Origin: JBMNQI01 sp050944055
GTDB lineage: Bacteria > Bacillota > Clostridia > Oscillospirales > Oscillospiraceae
Assembly: GCA_050944055.1 (NCBI GenBank)
Contig: JBMNQI010000037.1
Location: 1-23,345 of the forward strand
Length of the DNA stretch: 23,345 nt
Reading direction: 5' to 3'
How positions within the stretch are numbered: position 1 is the stretch's first letter; each line of letters starts with the position of its first letter. The notes under the pieces are model-generated. The model did not search any database, was not told the DNA's origin, and saw only the letters and a list, made by a program, of their open reading frames with translations. This document shows, in pieces, positions 7,138-14,252 of the stretch. The translations under genes and the position numbers were made by a program.

Positions 7138-7193
7138 GCAGGCTTCATCCAGTTCCGACACCGAATGGCACAGACGGAAAAGTCTGCCTGCGT
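7138..7193 (-). promoter_or_regulatory. Structured leader of rpsB, possible autoregulatory site
   Basis: CGCAGGC (7187-7193) pairs perfectly with GCCTGCG (7138-7144). It encloses a CAGAC/GTCTG hairpin (7172-7187) and about 28 nt of further loop sequence. The structure lies between the promoter start region and the rpsB ribosome binding site. Ribosomal protein leaders that bind their own product are common; S2 binding here is inference. Confidence 0.45.
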
Positions 7194-7209
7194 GTGTAAT
7201 GCCGATACA

Positions 7210-7238
7210 GTATAGCATAATAAGAATTTAATTGCAAG
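7210..7238 (-). promoter_or_regulatory. Promoter of rpsB-tsf
   Basis: -35 TTGCAA (7233-7238), 17-bp spacer ending TATGC (extended -10 TG), -10 TATACT (7210-7215). It is about 100 nt upstream of the rpsB start, and its transcript would include the structured leader. Confidence 0.75.
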
Positions 7239-7412
7239 TTTAATTTTTATCGAGATTATAATCTCGAAAACTCTTTACCGGCGCAGAAAAATGATATAAA
7301 ATAAACATTAATATTATTCTCTAAACAAACCCTATTAAATCCCCCGTTTTTCGCGCGACAGCATAAAAAAAGCGTGAAGTTCCGTTTAAAGCGAAAGAGC
7401 GCATTTGCTGCA
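7239..7412. other. AT-rich intergenic stretch without a recognised gene
   Basis: Between the rpsB promoter and the stop of ylmC. Low-complexity AT-rich sequence with no ORF that looks coding and no strong hairpin with a T-run. Confidence 0.5.
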
Positions 7413-7685
7413 TCAGCCCCAGAACCAGCCTTTTCTTATCGGGCGGTCGAATTCGCATTCCACAAGTATTATATCCTCGCCTATTTTCCGGATACTCGCC
7501 CAGGGCACCACGAAGTCGTCGCCGCGGCCAAACAGGCCGAAGAACCGCGCTGGCCCGGGGATTATCAGCGACGTCACGCAGTTGGCGGCAATATTGATAG
7601 TCATGTCGCACGGGTAGCCCAGGCGGCAGCCGTTTTTTATATTGATTACCTCTTTGCAGCGTATTTCCGAGAACCTGCATTCCAT
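7413..7685 (-). CDS. YlmC/YmxH family PRC-barrel-like sporulation protein
   Basis: 90-residue small cytosolic protein recognisable as YlmC/YmxH. It starts MECRFSEIRCKEVINIKNGCRLGYP, followed by a short beta-rich domain (VTSLIIPGPARFFGLFG, DDFVVPWASIRKIGEDIILVE), and ends in an aromatic tail. Family members are PRC-barrel-like and are annotated as sporulation proteins in Bacillota; their biochemical role is not established. The ATG at 7685 has AAAGGGGG upstream. It is single and divergent from the corrinoid-activator gene, with only 65 nt between the starts. Confidence 0.82.
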   Translation of the reverse strand: MECRFSEIRCKEVINIKNGCRLGYPCDMTINIAANCVTSLIIPGPARFFGLFGRGDDFVVPWASIRKIGEDIILVECEFDRPIRKGWFWG

Positions 7686-7750
7686 TTCGCTGCCCCCTTT
7701 ATGATAATTGCCTGTCGGCTATGATATTATATTTGTGTCAGGGAACGCAT

Positions 7751-9274
7751 ATGATTTTTGAATTTGACAAATCATCCAAAACGGTCTCCGAGCTGCTTGC
7801 GGAAGAGGGGGCGGCGCCCGATACCACGTGCGGCGGCCGCGGCACCTGCGGCAAATGCCGTGTTCGCGCCTCAGGCAAGCTGTCCTCAATAACCGCGGCT
7901 GAACGAAGCCTGCTGACGCGGGAGGAGATTGCAGCCGGTGTAAGGCTCGCCTGCCAGGTTAAGCCCGCCGGCCCGTGCTCTGTGAGGCTTGAGGAAAGGC
8001 GAGGCCAGATAATACTGACCGGCGGGATGCTGCCCGATTTCACTTTCGGGCCTGAACGCGGCACGCTGGGCTTTGCCGTCGACGTCGGGACGACGACGCT
8101 TGCAGGCTACCTCTACGATCTCAAAGCCGCGAAGCTTCTAAACGAGGTTTCCGCACTCAACCCTCAGCGCATATACGGCGCCGATGTTATCTCGCGCATG
8201 CAGAAATCGCTTGAGGGCGGAGAGCGGGAGCTGTCGGACTGCATACTCCGCGGTATAGATTCTCTGGCTCTCAAAGCGGCCGGAAACAGAGCCGGGGATA
8301 TAGATTACATAGTCATAGCCGGCAATACGGCAATGCTGTACCTGCTTACGGGGAGAAGCGTCGGCTCTGTCGCGAGGGCCCCGTTCGAAGCGGACTGTCT
8401 CTTCGGCGAAACCGTCACCGCGTCCGGACTGGGGCTCAGGATCCCGAAAAAAGACGCGGCCGTATACCTGTGCCGCTCAGCTTCCGCATATGTCGGCGCG
8501 GATATAACGGCTGCCGCGCTTTCCTCCCGCCTCGCCTCGCGCAATGGAGCGAACCTGTTAATAGACGTCGGCACAAACGGAGAGATGGTTCTGTCGATCG
8601 ACGGCAGGATGCTGTGCTGCTCGACCGCGGCGGGACCCGCGCTTGAAGGAGCGGGCATCAGTATGGGAAGCGGCGCTGTAGCGGGAGCTGTCAGCCGCGT
8701 AAGCGCGGAAAACGGCGCCATCGCCTGCGAGGTTATCGGGGGAGGGAAGGCCCAAAGCATATGCGGCAGCGGGATAGTGGACGCGGTCGCGGCTTTTTTG
8801 AAACTCGGAGCTGTGGACGAGACAGGCCGCATAAATAAGGAAGCGTCCCGGGAGCTTGGGATACTTATGGAGGCGGACGGCGAAGAGGGTCTGCGCCTTG
8901 CGGATAAGCTTTATATAACGCAAAAGGATATTCGGGCCGTTCAGCTTGCAAAAGCGGCGATTTGCGCCGGCTGCATAGCCATTTTGAAGCACTGCGGGCT
9001 AAGGCCGGAGGAGGTCGACACGCTTTTTCTTGCGGGGGGCTTCGGCAGCTTCATAGATCCCGTCTCAGCCGAGAGGATAGGCCTGATCCCCGCTCCGCTG
9101 GGGAGGAAGGCCGTCGTGCTCGGCAACGCCGCGGGAGCCGGCGCCTCGATGATACTGCTCTCCGGAGCGGAGAGGGCGGCCTCGGAGGCTCTCGCGTCTT
9201 GCATGGAGACTGTTCCGCTTTATAAGGACGAAATTTTCCTTGAAGAATATATAAACCGTATGATTTTTGAATAA
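7751..9274 (+). CDS. Corrinoid protein reductive activator: 2Fe-2S ferredoxin plus ASKHA (DUF4445/RACo C-terminal) domain
   Basis: 507-residue protein. RACE/RACo proteins rescue corrinoid proteins whose Co(I) has oxidised to Co(II), reducing it at the expense of ATP. Seen: an N-terminal plant-type 2Fe-2S motif, C27-x5-C33-x2-C36 with a further Cys at 68 (LACQV); then an ASKHA ATPase fold with phosphate and adenosine motifs GFAVDVGTTTLAGYLYD, IAGNTAMLYLLTG, LLIDVGTNGEMVLSIDG, GPALEGAGISMGSGA and FLAGGFGSFIDP. The frame stays open 10 codons upstream, but the ATG at 7751 has AGGGA 7 nt before it and starts directly with the ferredoxin beta strand. The corrinoid protein gene follows after 16 nt, so the partners are co-transcribed. 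Shorter than RACo (~630), lacking much of its linker. Confidence 0.92.
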   Translation: MIFEFDKSSKTVSELLAEEGAAPDTTCGGRGTCGKCRVRASGKLSSITAAERSLLTREEIAAGVRLACQVKPAGPCSVRLEERRGQIILTGGMLPDFTFGPERGTLGFAVDVGTTTLAGYLYDLKAAKLLNEVSALNPQRIYGADVISRMQKSLEGGERELSDCILRGIDSLALKAAGNRAGDIDYIVIAGNTAMLYLLTGRSVGSVARAPFEADCLFGETVTASGLGLRIPKKDAAVYLCRSASAYVGADITAAALSSRLASRNGANLLIDVGTNGEMVLSIDGRMLCCSTAAGPALEGAGISMGSGAVAGAVSRVSAENGAIACEVIGGGKAQSICGSGIVDAVAAFLKLGAVDETGRINKEASRELGILMEADGEEGLRLADKLYITQKDIRAVQLAKAAICAGCIAILKHCGLRPEEVDTLFLAGGFGSFIDPVSAERIGLIPAPLGRKAVVLGNAAGAGASMILLSGAERAASEALASCMETVPLYKDEIFLEEYINRMIFE

Positions 9275-9290
9275 ACAGGAGGGCAAATTA

Positions 9291-9929
9291 ATGTCGGTGA
9301 TTAGCGAAATCAACACGCTGCTGCAGCAGGGGCGCAGCAAAAAAGTCAAAGAGTGCGTCTCGACGGCGCTCGGGGAGGGATATTCTCCTGAAACCATACT
9401 CAACGAGGGCCTTCTGGAGGCTATGAGCGAAGTCGGCAGAAAATTCAAGGCGGACGAGATATTTGTCCCCGAGGTGCTTATAGCGGCGCGGGCCATGAAC
9501 AGCGGCCTTGAGGTTCTCCGCCCCTATCTTGTAAAAGAGGGAATAGAATCCAAGGGAACTGCGGTTATAGGTACGGTCAAGGGAGATCTGCACGATATAG
9601 GAAAGAATCTCGTCCGCATGATGATAGAGGGCCGCGGGCTTACGGTCATAGATCTGGGAGTGGACGTCTCCGCGGAGCAATTCTGCGATGCCGCCGTCGA
9701 GCATAATGCGAGGATAGTATGCTGCTCCGCGCTGCTGACGACGACTATGACCGAGATGCGCGCCGTCGTTGAGGAGTTCAAGTCCAGAGGCCTGCGCGAC
9801 AAGGTCAAGATTATGATCGGCGGCGCTCCGGTCACACAGGCCTATTGCGACGAGATAGGCGCGGACTTCTACGCCGATAACGCGGCTTCCGCGGCTGAGC
9901 TCGCGCTTGAAATTGTCAGCCGTGGATGA
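9291..9929 (+). CDS. Corrinoid (B12-binding) protein of a methyltransferase system, MtbC/MtaC/MttC-like
   Basis: 212-residue methyl carrier. In these systems a substrate-specific methyltransferase loads a methyl group on Co(I) and a second enzyme moves it to tetrahydrofolate or coenzyme M. Seen: an N-terminal helical cap (1-85) with EGLLEAMSEVGRKF and IFVPEVLIAARAMN, then a B12-binding Rossmann domain with GTVKGDLHDIGKNLV. The lower-ligand motif DxHxxG is D99, H101, G104. S146-A-L148 and IGGAPVT also match the corrinoid pocket. The ATG at 9291 has AGGAGG upstream; an earlier in-frame start at 9267 would overlap the activator gene. Its 3' end overlaps the next gene by 8 nt if the GTG start is used. 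No methyltransferase gene is adjacent, so the methyl donor is unknown. Confidence 0.95.
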   Translation: MSVISEINTLLQQGRSKKVKECVSTALGEGYSPETILNEGLLEAMSEVGRKFKADEIFVPEVLIAARAMNSGLEVLRPYLVKEGIESKGTAVIGTVKGDLHDIGKNLVRMMIEGRGLTVIDLGVDVSAEQFCDAAVEHNARIVCCSALLTTTMTEMRAVVEEFKSRGLRDKVKIMIGGAPVTQAYCDEIGADFYADNAASAAELALEIVSRG

Positions 9930-10452
9930 ACTGATTGCAGAGGCCCTGGCGTCGGGCTTTGACCACGCCGCCGAATTGAATATGGGGGCGCTGGAATTTC
10001 TGCCCGAGGTGCGGGAAATGTGCGCAGCGGACCGCTGCGGCAGCTTCGGCAAGTGCTGGACCTGCCCGCCGGGCTGCGGGACATTGGAGGAAATAAAGGA
10101 AAAAGCCTCGCGTTATAAACGCGGGCTCCTTCTCCAGAGCACCGGCCGGCTTGAGGACGATTTCGATATCGAGACAATGGAAGAGGTCGAAAAACGCCAC
10201 AGGGAGAGTTTTTTAAGCTTTGTTCGGAAGATAAGAAAGCGTTTCCCGGGCGCTTTGCCGATGGGCTCGGGCGGCTGCCGCATATGCGCGGACTGCACTT
10301 ATCCGGACTCTCCGTGCAGGTACCCGGAGCTGGCTTTTCCGTCTATGGAGGCATACGGGCTTTTTGTCAGCAGAGTCTGCGAAAAGTCGGGACTGCCTTA
10401 TTATTACGGGAAAAGGACCATCACTTACACAGCGTGTATTCTTTTGGACTGA
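9922..10452 (+). CDS. DUF2284 Cys-rich putative metal-binding protein
   Basis: 176 residues from the GTG at 9922; TTG codons at 9907 and 9913 are alternatives and none has a strong ribosome binding site, suggesting coupling to the overlapping corrinoid gene. Two cysteine clusters stand out. The first spans CAADRCGSFGKCWTCPPGC near the N terminus. The second, CRICADCTYPDSPC, is C-x2-C-x2-C-x6-C near the middle-to-end. Both suggest Fe-S or other metal sites. It ends YYYGKRTITYTACILLD, typical of DUF2284. The family has no established reaction. Position directly after the activator and corrinoid protein suggests an electron-transfer, scaffold or sensing role in corrinoid methyl transfer (inference). 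Confidence 0.8.
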   Translation: MDELIAEALASGFDHAAELNMGALEFLPEVREMCAADRCGSFGKCWTCPPGCGTLEEIKEKASRYKRGLLLQSTGRLEDDFDIETMEEVEKRHRESFLSFVRKIRKRFPGALPMGSGGCRICADCTYPDSPCRYPELAFPSMEAYGLFVSRVCEKSGLPYYYGKRTITYTACILLD

Positions 10453-10480
10453 AGCGGGTTTCTATATGAAAGGAGAAGCT

Positions 10481-12100
10481 ATGCCGTACGCAAAAGGCGC
10501 AAGAAAAATCGCTCTAAACCTTCTTATTACAATAGTACTTGGGCTTGCATACTTATATTTGAAGCTGCCGGCTATAAACCTTCATGACACAAGCTTCTAT
10601 ATGTTCTTTTTCACGCTGTCGCTAATATACATTATCGCGGCGGTGGTGACGCAGGGAATATTCAGGGAGCAGGACAGGGAAGCGATAAAGCGTTCTCTAA
10701 AACATAACTGCCTCGTGCCTATTATTATCTGCGTCGCTCTGCTTGGGTTTGTCATTATTGGCGGGATTCTGTCGAGCGTGCTGTTCCGGTCGCGCGCGTA
10801 CCGCAGGCTGATAACAGTGGAACCCGGCGATTTTGCAAGCGAGGTCACGGAGATAAGCTACAGCGAGATACCTATGCTCGACGCCGCTTCCGCCGAAAAA
10901 CTTGGCGACCGCAAGCTCGGCGAGCTGTCGGACATGGTCTCGCAGTTTGAGGTGACCTCGGACTACACGCAGATAAACTTCAGGGACCGCCCTGTCCGCG
11001 TAACTCCTCTTATGTACGGCGACGCCATAAAATGGCTCAATAACCGCGGGAAGGGCCTGCCCGCGTATGTAGTAATCGACATGGTTACTCAGGCAGTCGA
11101 TGTCGTACGCCTCGACGAGGGGATGAAGTATTCTAAAAGCGAGTATTTCTTCCGCAATGTCGACAGGCGCCTGCGCTTTTTGTATCCGACATTTATGTTC
11201 GATACGCCGAGCTTTGAAATAGACGAGGACGGGACGCCTTTTTGGGTATGCCCGAGGATAGTGAAGACTATCGGCCTGTTCGGAGGGACCGACATAAAGG
11301 GGGCGGTTCTGATGAATGCCATTACGGGCGAATGCGAGTATTATGAGGATGCTCCCACGTGGGTGGACAGGGTCTATTCCGCCGAACTGATAATGGAGCA
11401 GTATGATTATTACGGCAAATATATTAAAGGCTTTTTCAACTCCATTATCGGCCAGAAGGAAGTCACGGTGACTACCGAAGGCTATAACTATATAGCGCTC
11501 AAAGACGATGTCTATATGTATACCGGAATCACAAGCGTAGGAACCGACGAGAGCAATGTCGGCTTCATACTCAGCAACCTGCGCACAAAGGAGACAAGGT
11601 ACTATGCCTGCGCGGGCGCGGAGGAGTATTCAGCCATGTCCTCGGCCGAGGGCGTCGTTCAGCACCTGGGTTATTCCGCGACTTTCCCGCTGCTTCTCAA
11701 TATATACGGCCAGCCGACGTATTTTCTTGCCCTGAAGGACAACGCCGGGCTTGTGAAGATGTACGCGATGGTTAACGTTCAGCAGTACCAGATAGTCGCA
11801 ACGGGCTCATCCGTGAGTGAATGCGAGGCGGCATACCGCAAGCTTCTGACGCAGAATAATATCACGGGGAACGCGGGTGAGAGCGGCAACGTCACGGAAG
11901 GCGTGATAACCGAGATAAAAGAGGCGGTCATAGACGGAAATACGCGCTATTATTTCCGGCTTGACGAAGGCGGCTCATACTATGTCGTCTCTGCTAACGA
12001 TAACGAGCTTGCGGTTATTTTAAACGTGGGAGACAGGGTGAAGATATCCTGGACCGGAGAAGGCGAAATGCTCACGGTGCTCACTATGGAAAGAGCGTGA
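10481..12100 (+). CDS. Conserved membrane protein with three N-terminal TM helices, PepSY-like repeats and OB-like C terminus; function unknown
   Basis: 539 residues from the ATG at 10481 (AGGAG 5 nt upstream); the frame is open further upstream but overlaps the DUF2284 gene. Hydrophobic segments lie at about 11-27, 39-57 and 79-101, separated by a basic loop. The remaining ~430 residues are soluble. Within them, TPFWVCPRIVKTIGLFGG followed by KGAVLMNAITGECEYY and APTWVDRVY resembles the strand pattern of PepSY domains. The last ~65 residues (EGVITEIKE to LTVLTMERA) resemble a small OB/SH3-like barrel. I recognise the overall sequence type as a broadly conserved Bacillota family but cannot name a function. 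It is 28 nt downstream of DUF2284 and could be read through from the corrinoid cluster. A strong hairpin follows. Confidence 0.8.
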   Translation: MPYAKGARKIALNLLITIVLGLAYLYLKLPAINLHDTSFYMFFFTLSLIYIIAAVVTQGIFREQDREAIKRSLKHNCLVPIIICVALLGFVIIGGILSSVLFRSRAYRRLITVEPGDFASEVTEISYSEIPMLDAASAEKLGDRKLGELSDMVSQFEVTSDYTQINFRDRPVRVTPLMYGDAIKWLNNRGKGLPAYVVIDMVTQAVDVVRLDEGMKYSKSEYFFRNVDRRLRFLYPTFMFDTPSFEIDEDGTPFWVCPRIVKTIGLFGGTDIKGAVLMNAITGECEYYEDAPTWVDRVYSAELIMEQYDYYGKYIKGFFNSIIGQKEVTVTTEGYNYIALKDDVYMYTGITSVGTDESNVGFILSNLRTKETRYYACAGAEEYSAMSSAEGVVQHLGYSATFPLLLNIYGQPTYFLALKDNAGLVKMYAMVNVQQYQIVATGSSVSECEAAYRKLLTQNNITGNAGESGNVTEGVITEIKEAVIDGNTRYYFRLDEGGSYYVVSANDNELAVILNVGDRVKISWTGEGEMLTVLTMERA

Positions 12101-12120
12101 ACTTATACTAATAAGCGGAT

Positions 12121-12146
12121 TTGGGGGCGGTATATACCGCCCCCAA
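12121..12146 (+). terminator. Strong hairpin after the membrane-protein gene
   Basis: Perfect 10-bp arms (TTGGGGGCGG and CCGCCCCCAA) around TATATA, extended outward by AAGC/GCTT. It begins 20 nt after the stop codon. Only a short T-containing tail follows, so termination is likely but not textbook. Confidence 0.65.
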
Positions 12147-12266
12147 GCTTATCTGAGAATATTCAAGTTGGTATGGGCATTTGACCCAGGCCGCATGCAA
12201 GGCCGCGTCAGTGAGAGTTTTTGCTTTGCCTGTTTCTTATTAAGCGGGAGAATGCCGCGTAACCCG

Positions 12267-12713
12267 CTATTTCTCCTTTATATAGCCTACGGCTTCAATC
12301 TCTACAAGGAATTCGGGCCTTGCCATGGCCGCGGCCTGAAAAACCGTGCTGGCCGGAGGGTTCTCCAGCAGGGAAGGGGCATGGCGGCGGTAGAAGTCCT
12401 GTTCCGCGGCGCGCATCGCAAAATAGTTTTTGATATCGCTGAGGATAATCGTATTCTTTATCATATACTCCAGGCTGCTGCCCGCCTCTTCCAGCGCCTG
12501 CTTTAAATGTGTCATAACAGTCTCCATCTGCCCCTGAATCGTCGTATCGATGCAAAAGCCCGTCTCATCGTCCAGCGCGGTCTGTCCCGAGACAAATACG
12601 AGATTGCCGGCTATAACCGAGTTTGCAAAAATCGGCGTATTCTTTCTGACATTGGGATAGACTTGCGCAACGCCGCCTCGCATACATGGAATCTTTCTGA
12701 AGTTCTCGCTCAT
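12267..12713 (-). CDS. RidA/YjgF family protein lacking the catalytic arginine
   Basis: 148-residue protein of the chorismate-mutase-like, trimeric Rid fold. Seen: NSVIAGNLVFVSGQTALDDETG, a long helix QMETVMTHLKQALEEAGSSLE, TIILSDIKNYFAM and the C-terminal signature ending FLVEIEAVG. In imine-hydrolysing RidA the signature reads P-A-R-S-T/C-V with an Arg that holds the substrate carboxylate. Here it is PPASTV, with Ala in that position. Family knowledge: Rid subgroups 4-7 lack this Arg and do not show the standard 2-iminobutanoate deaminase activity, so calling it a deaminase would be unsafe. The ATG at 12713 has AAGGAGG upstream. It is divergent from the padR gene, with about 150 nt between the starts. 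Confidence 0.9.
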   Translation of the reverse strand: MSENFRKIPCMRGGVAQVYPNVRKNTPIFANSVIAGNLVFVSGQTALDDETGFCIDTTIQGQMETVMTHLKQALEEAGSSLEYMIKNTIILSDIKNYFAMRAAEQDFYRRHAPSLLENPPASTVFQAAAMARPEFLVEIEAVGYIKEK

Positions 12714-12812
12714 TTTTATTGCCTCCTTTTTTCATTCTTTAATCATTATACATATCAATTTCGCAAATATAATACCATGAACACATTAATACATAAAAAT
12801 AAATAAATTATG

Positions 12813-12842
12813 TTGACAATATAGTGTGACATACAGTATAAT
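12813..12842 (+). promoter_or_regulatory. Promoter of padR-HAAS pair with an embedded operator
   Basis: -35 TTGACA (12813-12818), 18-bp spacer, -10 TATAAT (12837-12842). The spacer is an inverted repeat: TATAGTGT (12820-12827), 5 nt, ACAGTATA (12833-12840), 7 of 8 arm positions matching. A PadR dimer bound there would cover the promoter, so autorepression is likely (inference). Confidence 0.75.
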
Positions 12843-12862
12843 AATTCCAGGGAGGCGAAAAT

Positions 12863-13207
12863 GTGATTGATCAGAATGTGCTCGGCAGTATGCAGACCGA
12901 ACTGAGAAGAGGCATACTGTCTCTTGCGGTCCTGAGCCAGTTGAAAGAACCCCGGTACGGGTACTCGCTGCTGCAATGCCTGGAAGAGAAGGGATTATCT
13001 ATTGAAGCGAATACGCTTTACCCTCTTATGCGGCGTCTGGAAGCTCAGGGTCTCCTGGAGAACACCTGGGACACAAGCACCGCGAGGCCAAGAAAATACT
13101 ACGTTCTAAGCGATATGGGAAGAGAAGTACTATGTGAACTGACGAAGGAATGGCAAAAAAACTGTGAAGATCTGAATAAACTTCTGGGGGAGGCCAGTCA
13201 TGAGTAA
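12863..13207 (+). CDS. PadR family transcriptional regulator
   Basis: 114-residue winged-helix regulator. Seen: LRRGILSLAVLSQLKEPRYGYSLLQCLEEKG (first helices), then ANTLYPLMRRLEAQGLLE (recognition helix, typical of PadR), then the wing TARPRKYYVLSDMGREVL and a short C-terminal dimerisation helix, as in the small PadR-s2 class. Start is GTG at 12863 with GGGAGG 7 nt upstream; the ATG two bases earlier is followed at once by TGA and cannot be used. Its 3' end overlaps the next gene by 8 nt, the usual padR-HAAS pairing. It probably represses its own operon through the inverted repeat in its promoter. Confidence 0.93.
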   Translation: MIDQNVLGSMQTELRRGILSLAVLSQLKEPRYGYSLLQCLEEKGLSIEANTLYPLMRRLEAQGLLENTWDTSTARPRKYYVLSDMGREVLCELTKEWQKNCEDLNKLLGEASHE

Positions 13208-14201
13208 TTTAATTGAGCGCTATATTTATGCCGTGGCGAAGAGGTTGCCGGAGGATATCCGGGAAGACGTGAAAAGGGAGCTGCGTTCCAATTTTGAGGA
13301 TATGCTATCCGACAATCCGGGCGAAGAGGAGATAAAAAATCTACTGCAGGAAATGGGCAGTCCCTCAAAGCTTGCGCTAAAGTACCATCCAAACCCAAGG
13401 TATCTTATCTCGCCGGAAATCTTCGACGATTACATGACAGTTTTAAAGATCGTGGCCATCACTTTGGCAGCTTTGACGGCTGGCCTTGCCGTGTTCAAGG
13501 TTGTTTTTGGAATAAGCGGCAATATAGGCGTTCCGGAAATGGCAGCTAAAATCATTGTAAGCTTTTTGTCCAGCGCGTTTTCTGGCGTTGTTCAGGCATT
13601 CTTTTTTGTAACAATTGTTTTCTTCTGCGTCGAATACTTCGGCAAGAGCAGAGGACCCGGACCCTGGAATCCGAAAGATCTCCCGGAAGTACCCACAAAT
13701 TCTAAAACGATTATTAAACGCGGAGATACAATAGCAAACGCGGTATTTTCAATACTGTTTACCGCGCTGTTTTTAATCGGGACGCTGCGCCGTCCGCAGT
13801 TTTTCGCCTGGTATGAGGCCGGTCTGCCGACCGCTCCGCTTTTCAGCGAGGAGGTCGTACGACAGTTCCTGCCTTTTTATCTTCTAATAATAGCTTTGAC
13901 GCTTTTTATGATGGTCTATAAACTCATAAAGGGGCGCTGGACCATCGGCGTCGCCGCTGCCCAGTCTCTGTTCAGCATAATCAACATAATAATCGGCATC
14001 TCATTTATAACCAGGCCGGACGTTATTACAGGCGAATTCATCGCCCGCTTCGCCGGCAAATTGAAAATTGCCGGCGATACCGTATCCGACTATATACATA
14101 CAGGCTTTACCGTAATAATCGTACTTATGATACTGGGCATGATCGTAGAGATCGTATCGGCCTTCGTCAACGCGATGAAAAGTTATAAAAATTGTGAATA
14201 A
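13200..14201 (+). CDS. HAAS (DUF1700-like) domain multi-pass membrane protein
   Basis: 333 residues. The N-terminal ~65 form a HAAS helical domain: IERYIYAVAKRLPEDIREDVKRELRSNFEDML, then EEEIKNLLQEMGSPSKLALKY. About six hydrophobic segments follow (roughly 82-104, 116-145, 178-196, 222-242, 250-270, 302-323). HAAS proteins are typically encoded with PadR regulators and are thought to pass envelope or antimicrobial-stress signals; the mechanism is not settled. The start ATG at 13200 overlaps the padR stop, and the upstream GGGGGAGG lies inside padR, so translation is coupled. An A-run and a terminator hairpin shared with livF follow the stop. Confidence 0.85.
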   Translation: MSNLIERYIYAVAKRLPEDIREDVKRELRSNFEDMLSDNPGEEEIKNLLQEMGSPSKLALKYHPNPRYLISPEIFDDYMTVLKIVAITLAALTAGLAVFKVVFGISGNIGVPEMAAKIIVSFLSSAFSGVVQAFFFVTIVFFCVEYFGKSRGPGPWNPKDLPEVPTNSKTIIKRGDTIANAVFSILFTALFLIGTLRRPQFFAWYEAGLPTAPLFSEEVVRQFLPFYLLIIALTLFMMVYKLIKGRWTIGVAAAQSLFSIINIIIGISFITRPDVITGEFIARFAGKLKIAGDTVSDYIHTGFTVIIVLMILGMIVEIVSAFVNAMKSYKNCE

Positions 14202-14207
14202 TCCCCG

Positions 14208-14241
14208 AAAAAAACGGCTCCGAATTTGTATTCGGAGCCGT
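14208..14241 (-). terminator. Intrinsic terminator of the liv operon (may also serve the padR-HAAS pair)
   Basis: Twelve-bp stem ACGGCTCCGAAT/ATTCGGAGCCGT with a 4-nt loop (14214-14241). On the minus strand it is followed by a run of seven T (14208-14214). It lies between the convergent stops of the HAAS gene and livF. Confidence 0.9.
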
Positions 14242-14252
14242 AAACACATTCC

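Noticed and set aside
7374..7724. Plus-strand 116-codon frame opposite ylmC
   Set aside because: The minus-strand frame matches YlmC/YmxH over its full length; the plus frame has no motif.
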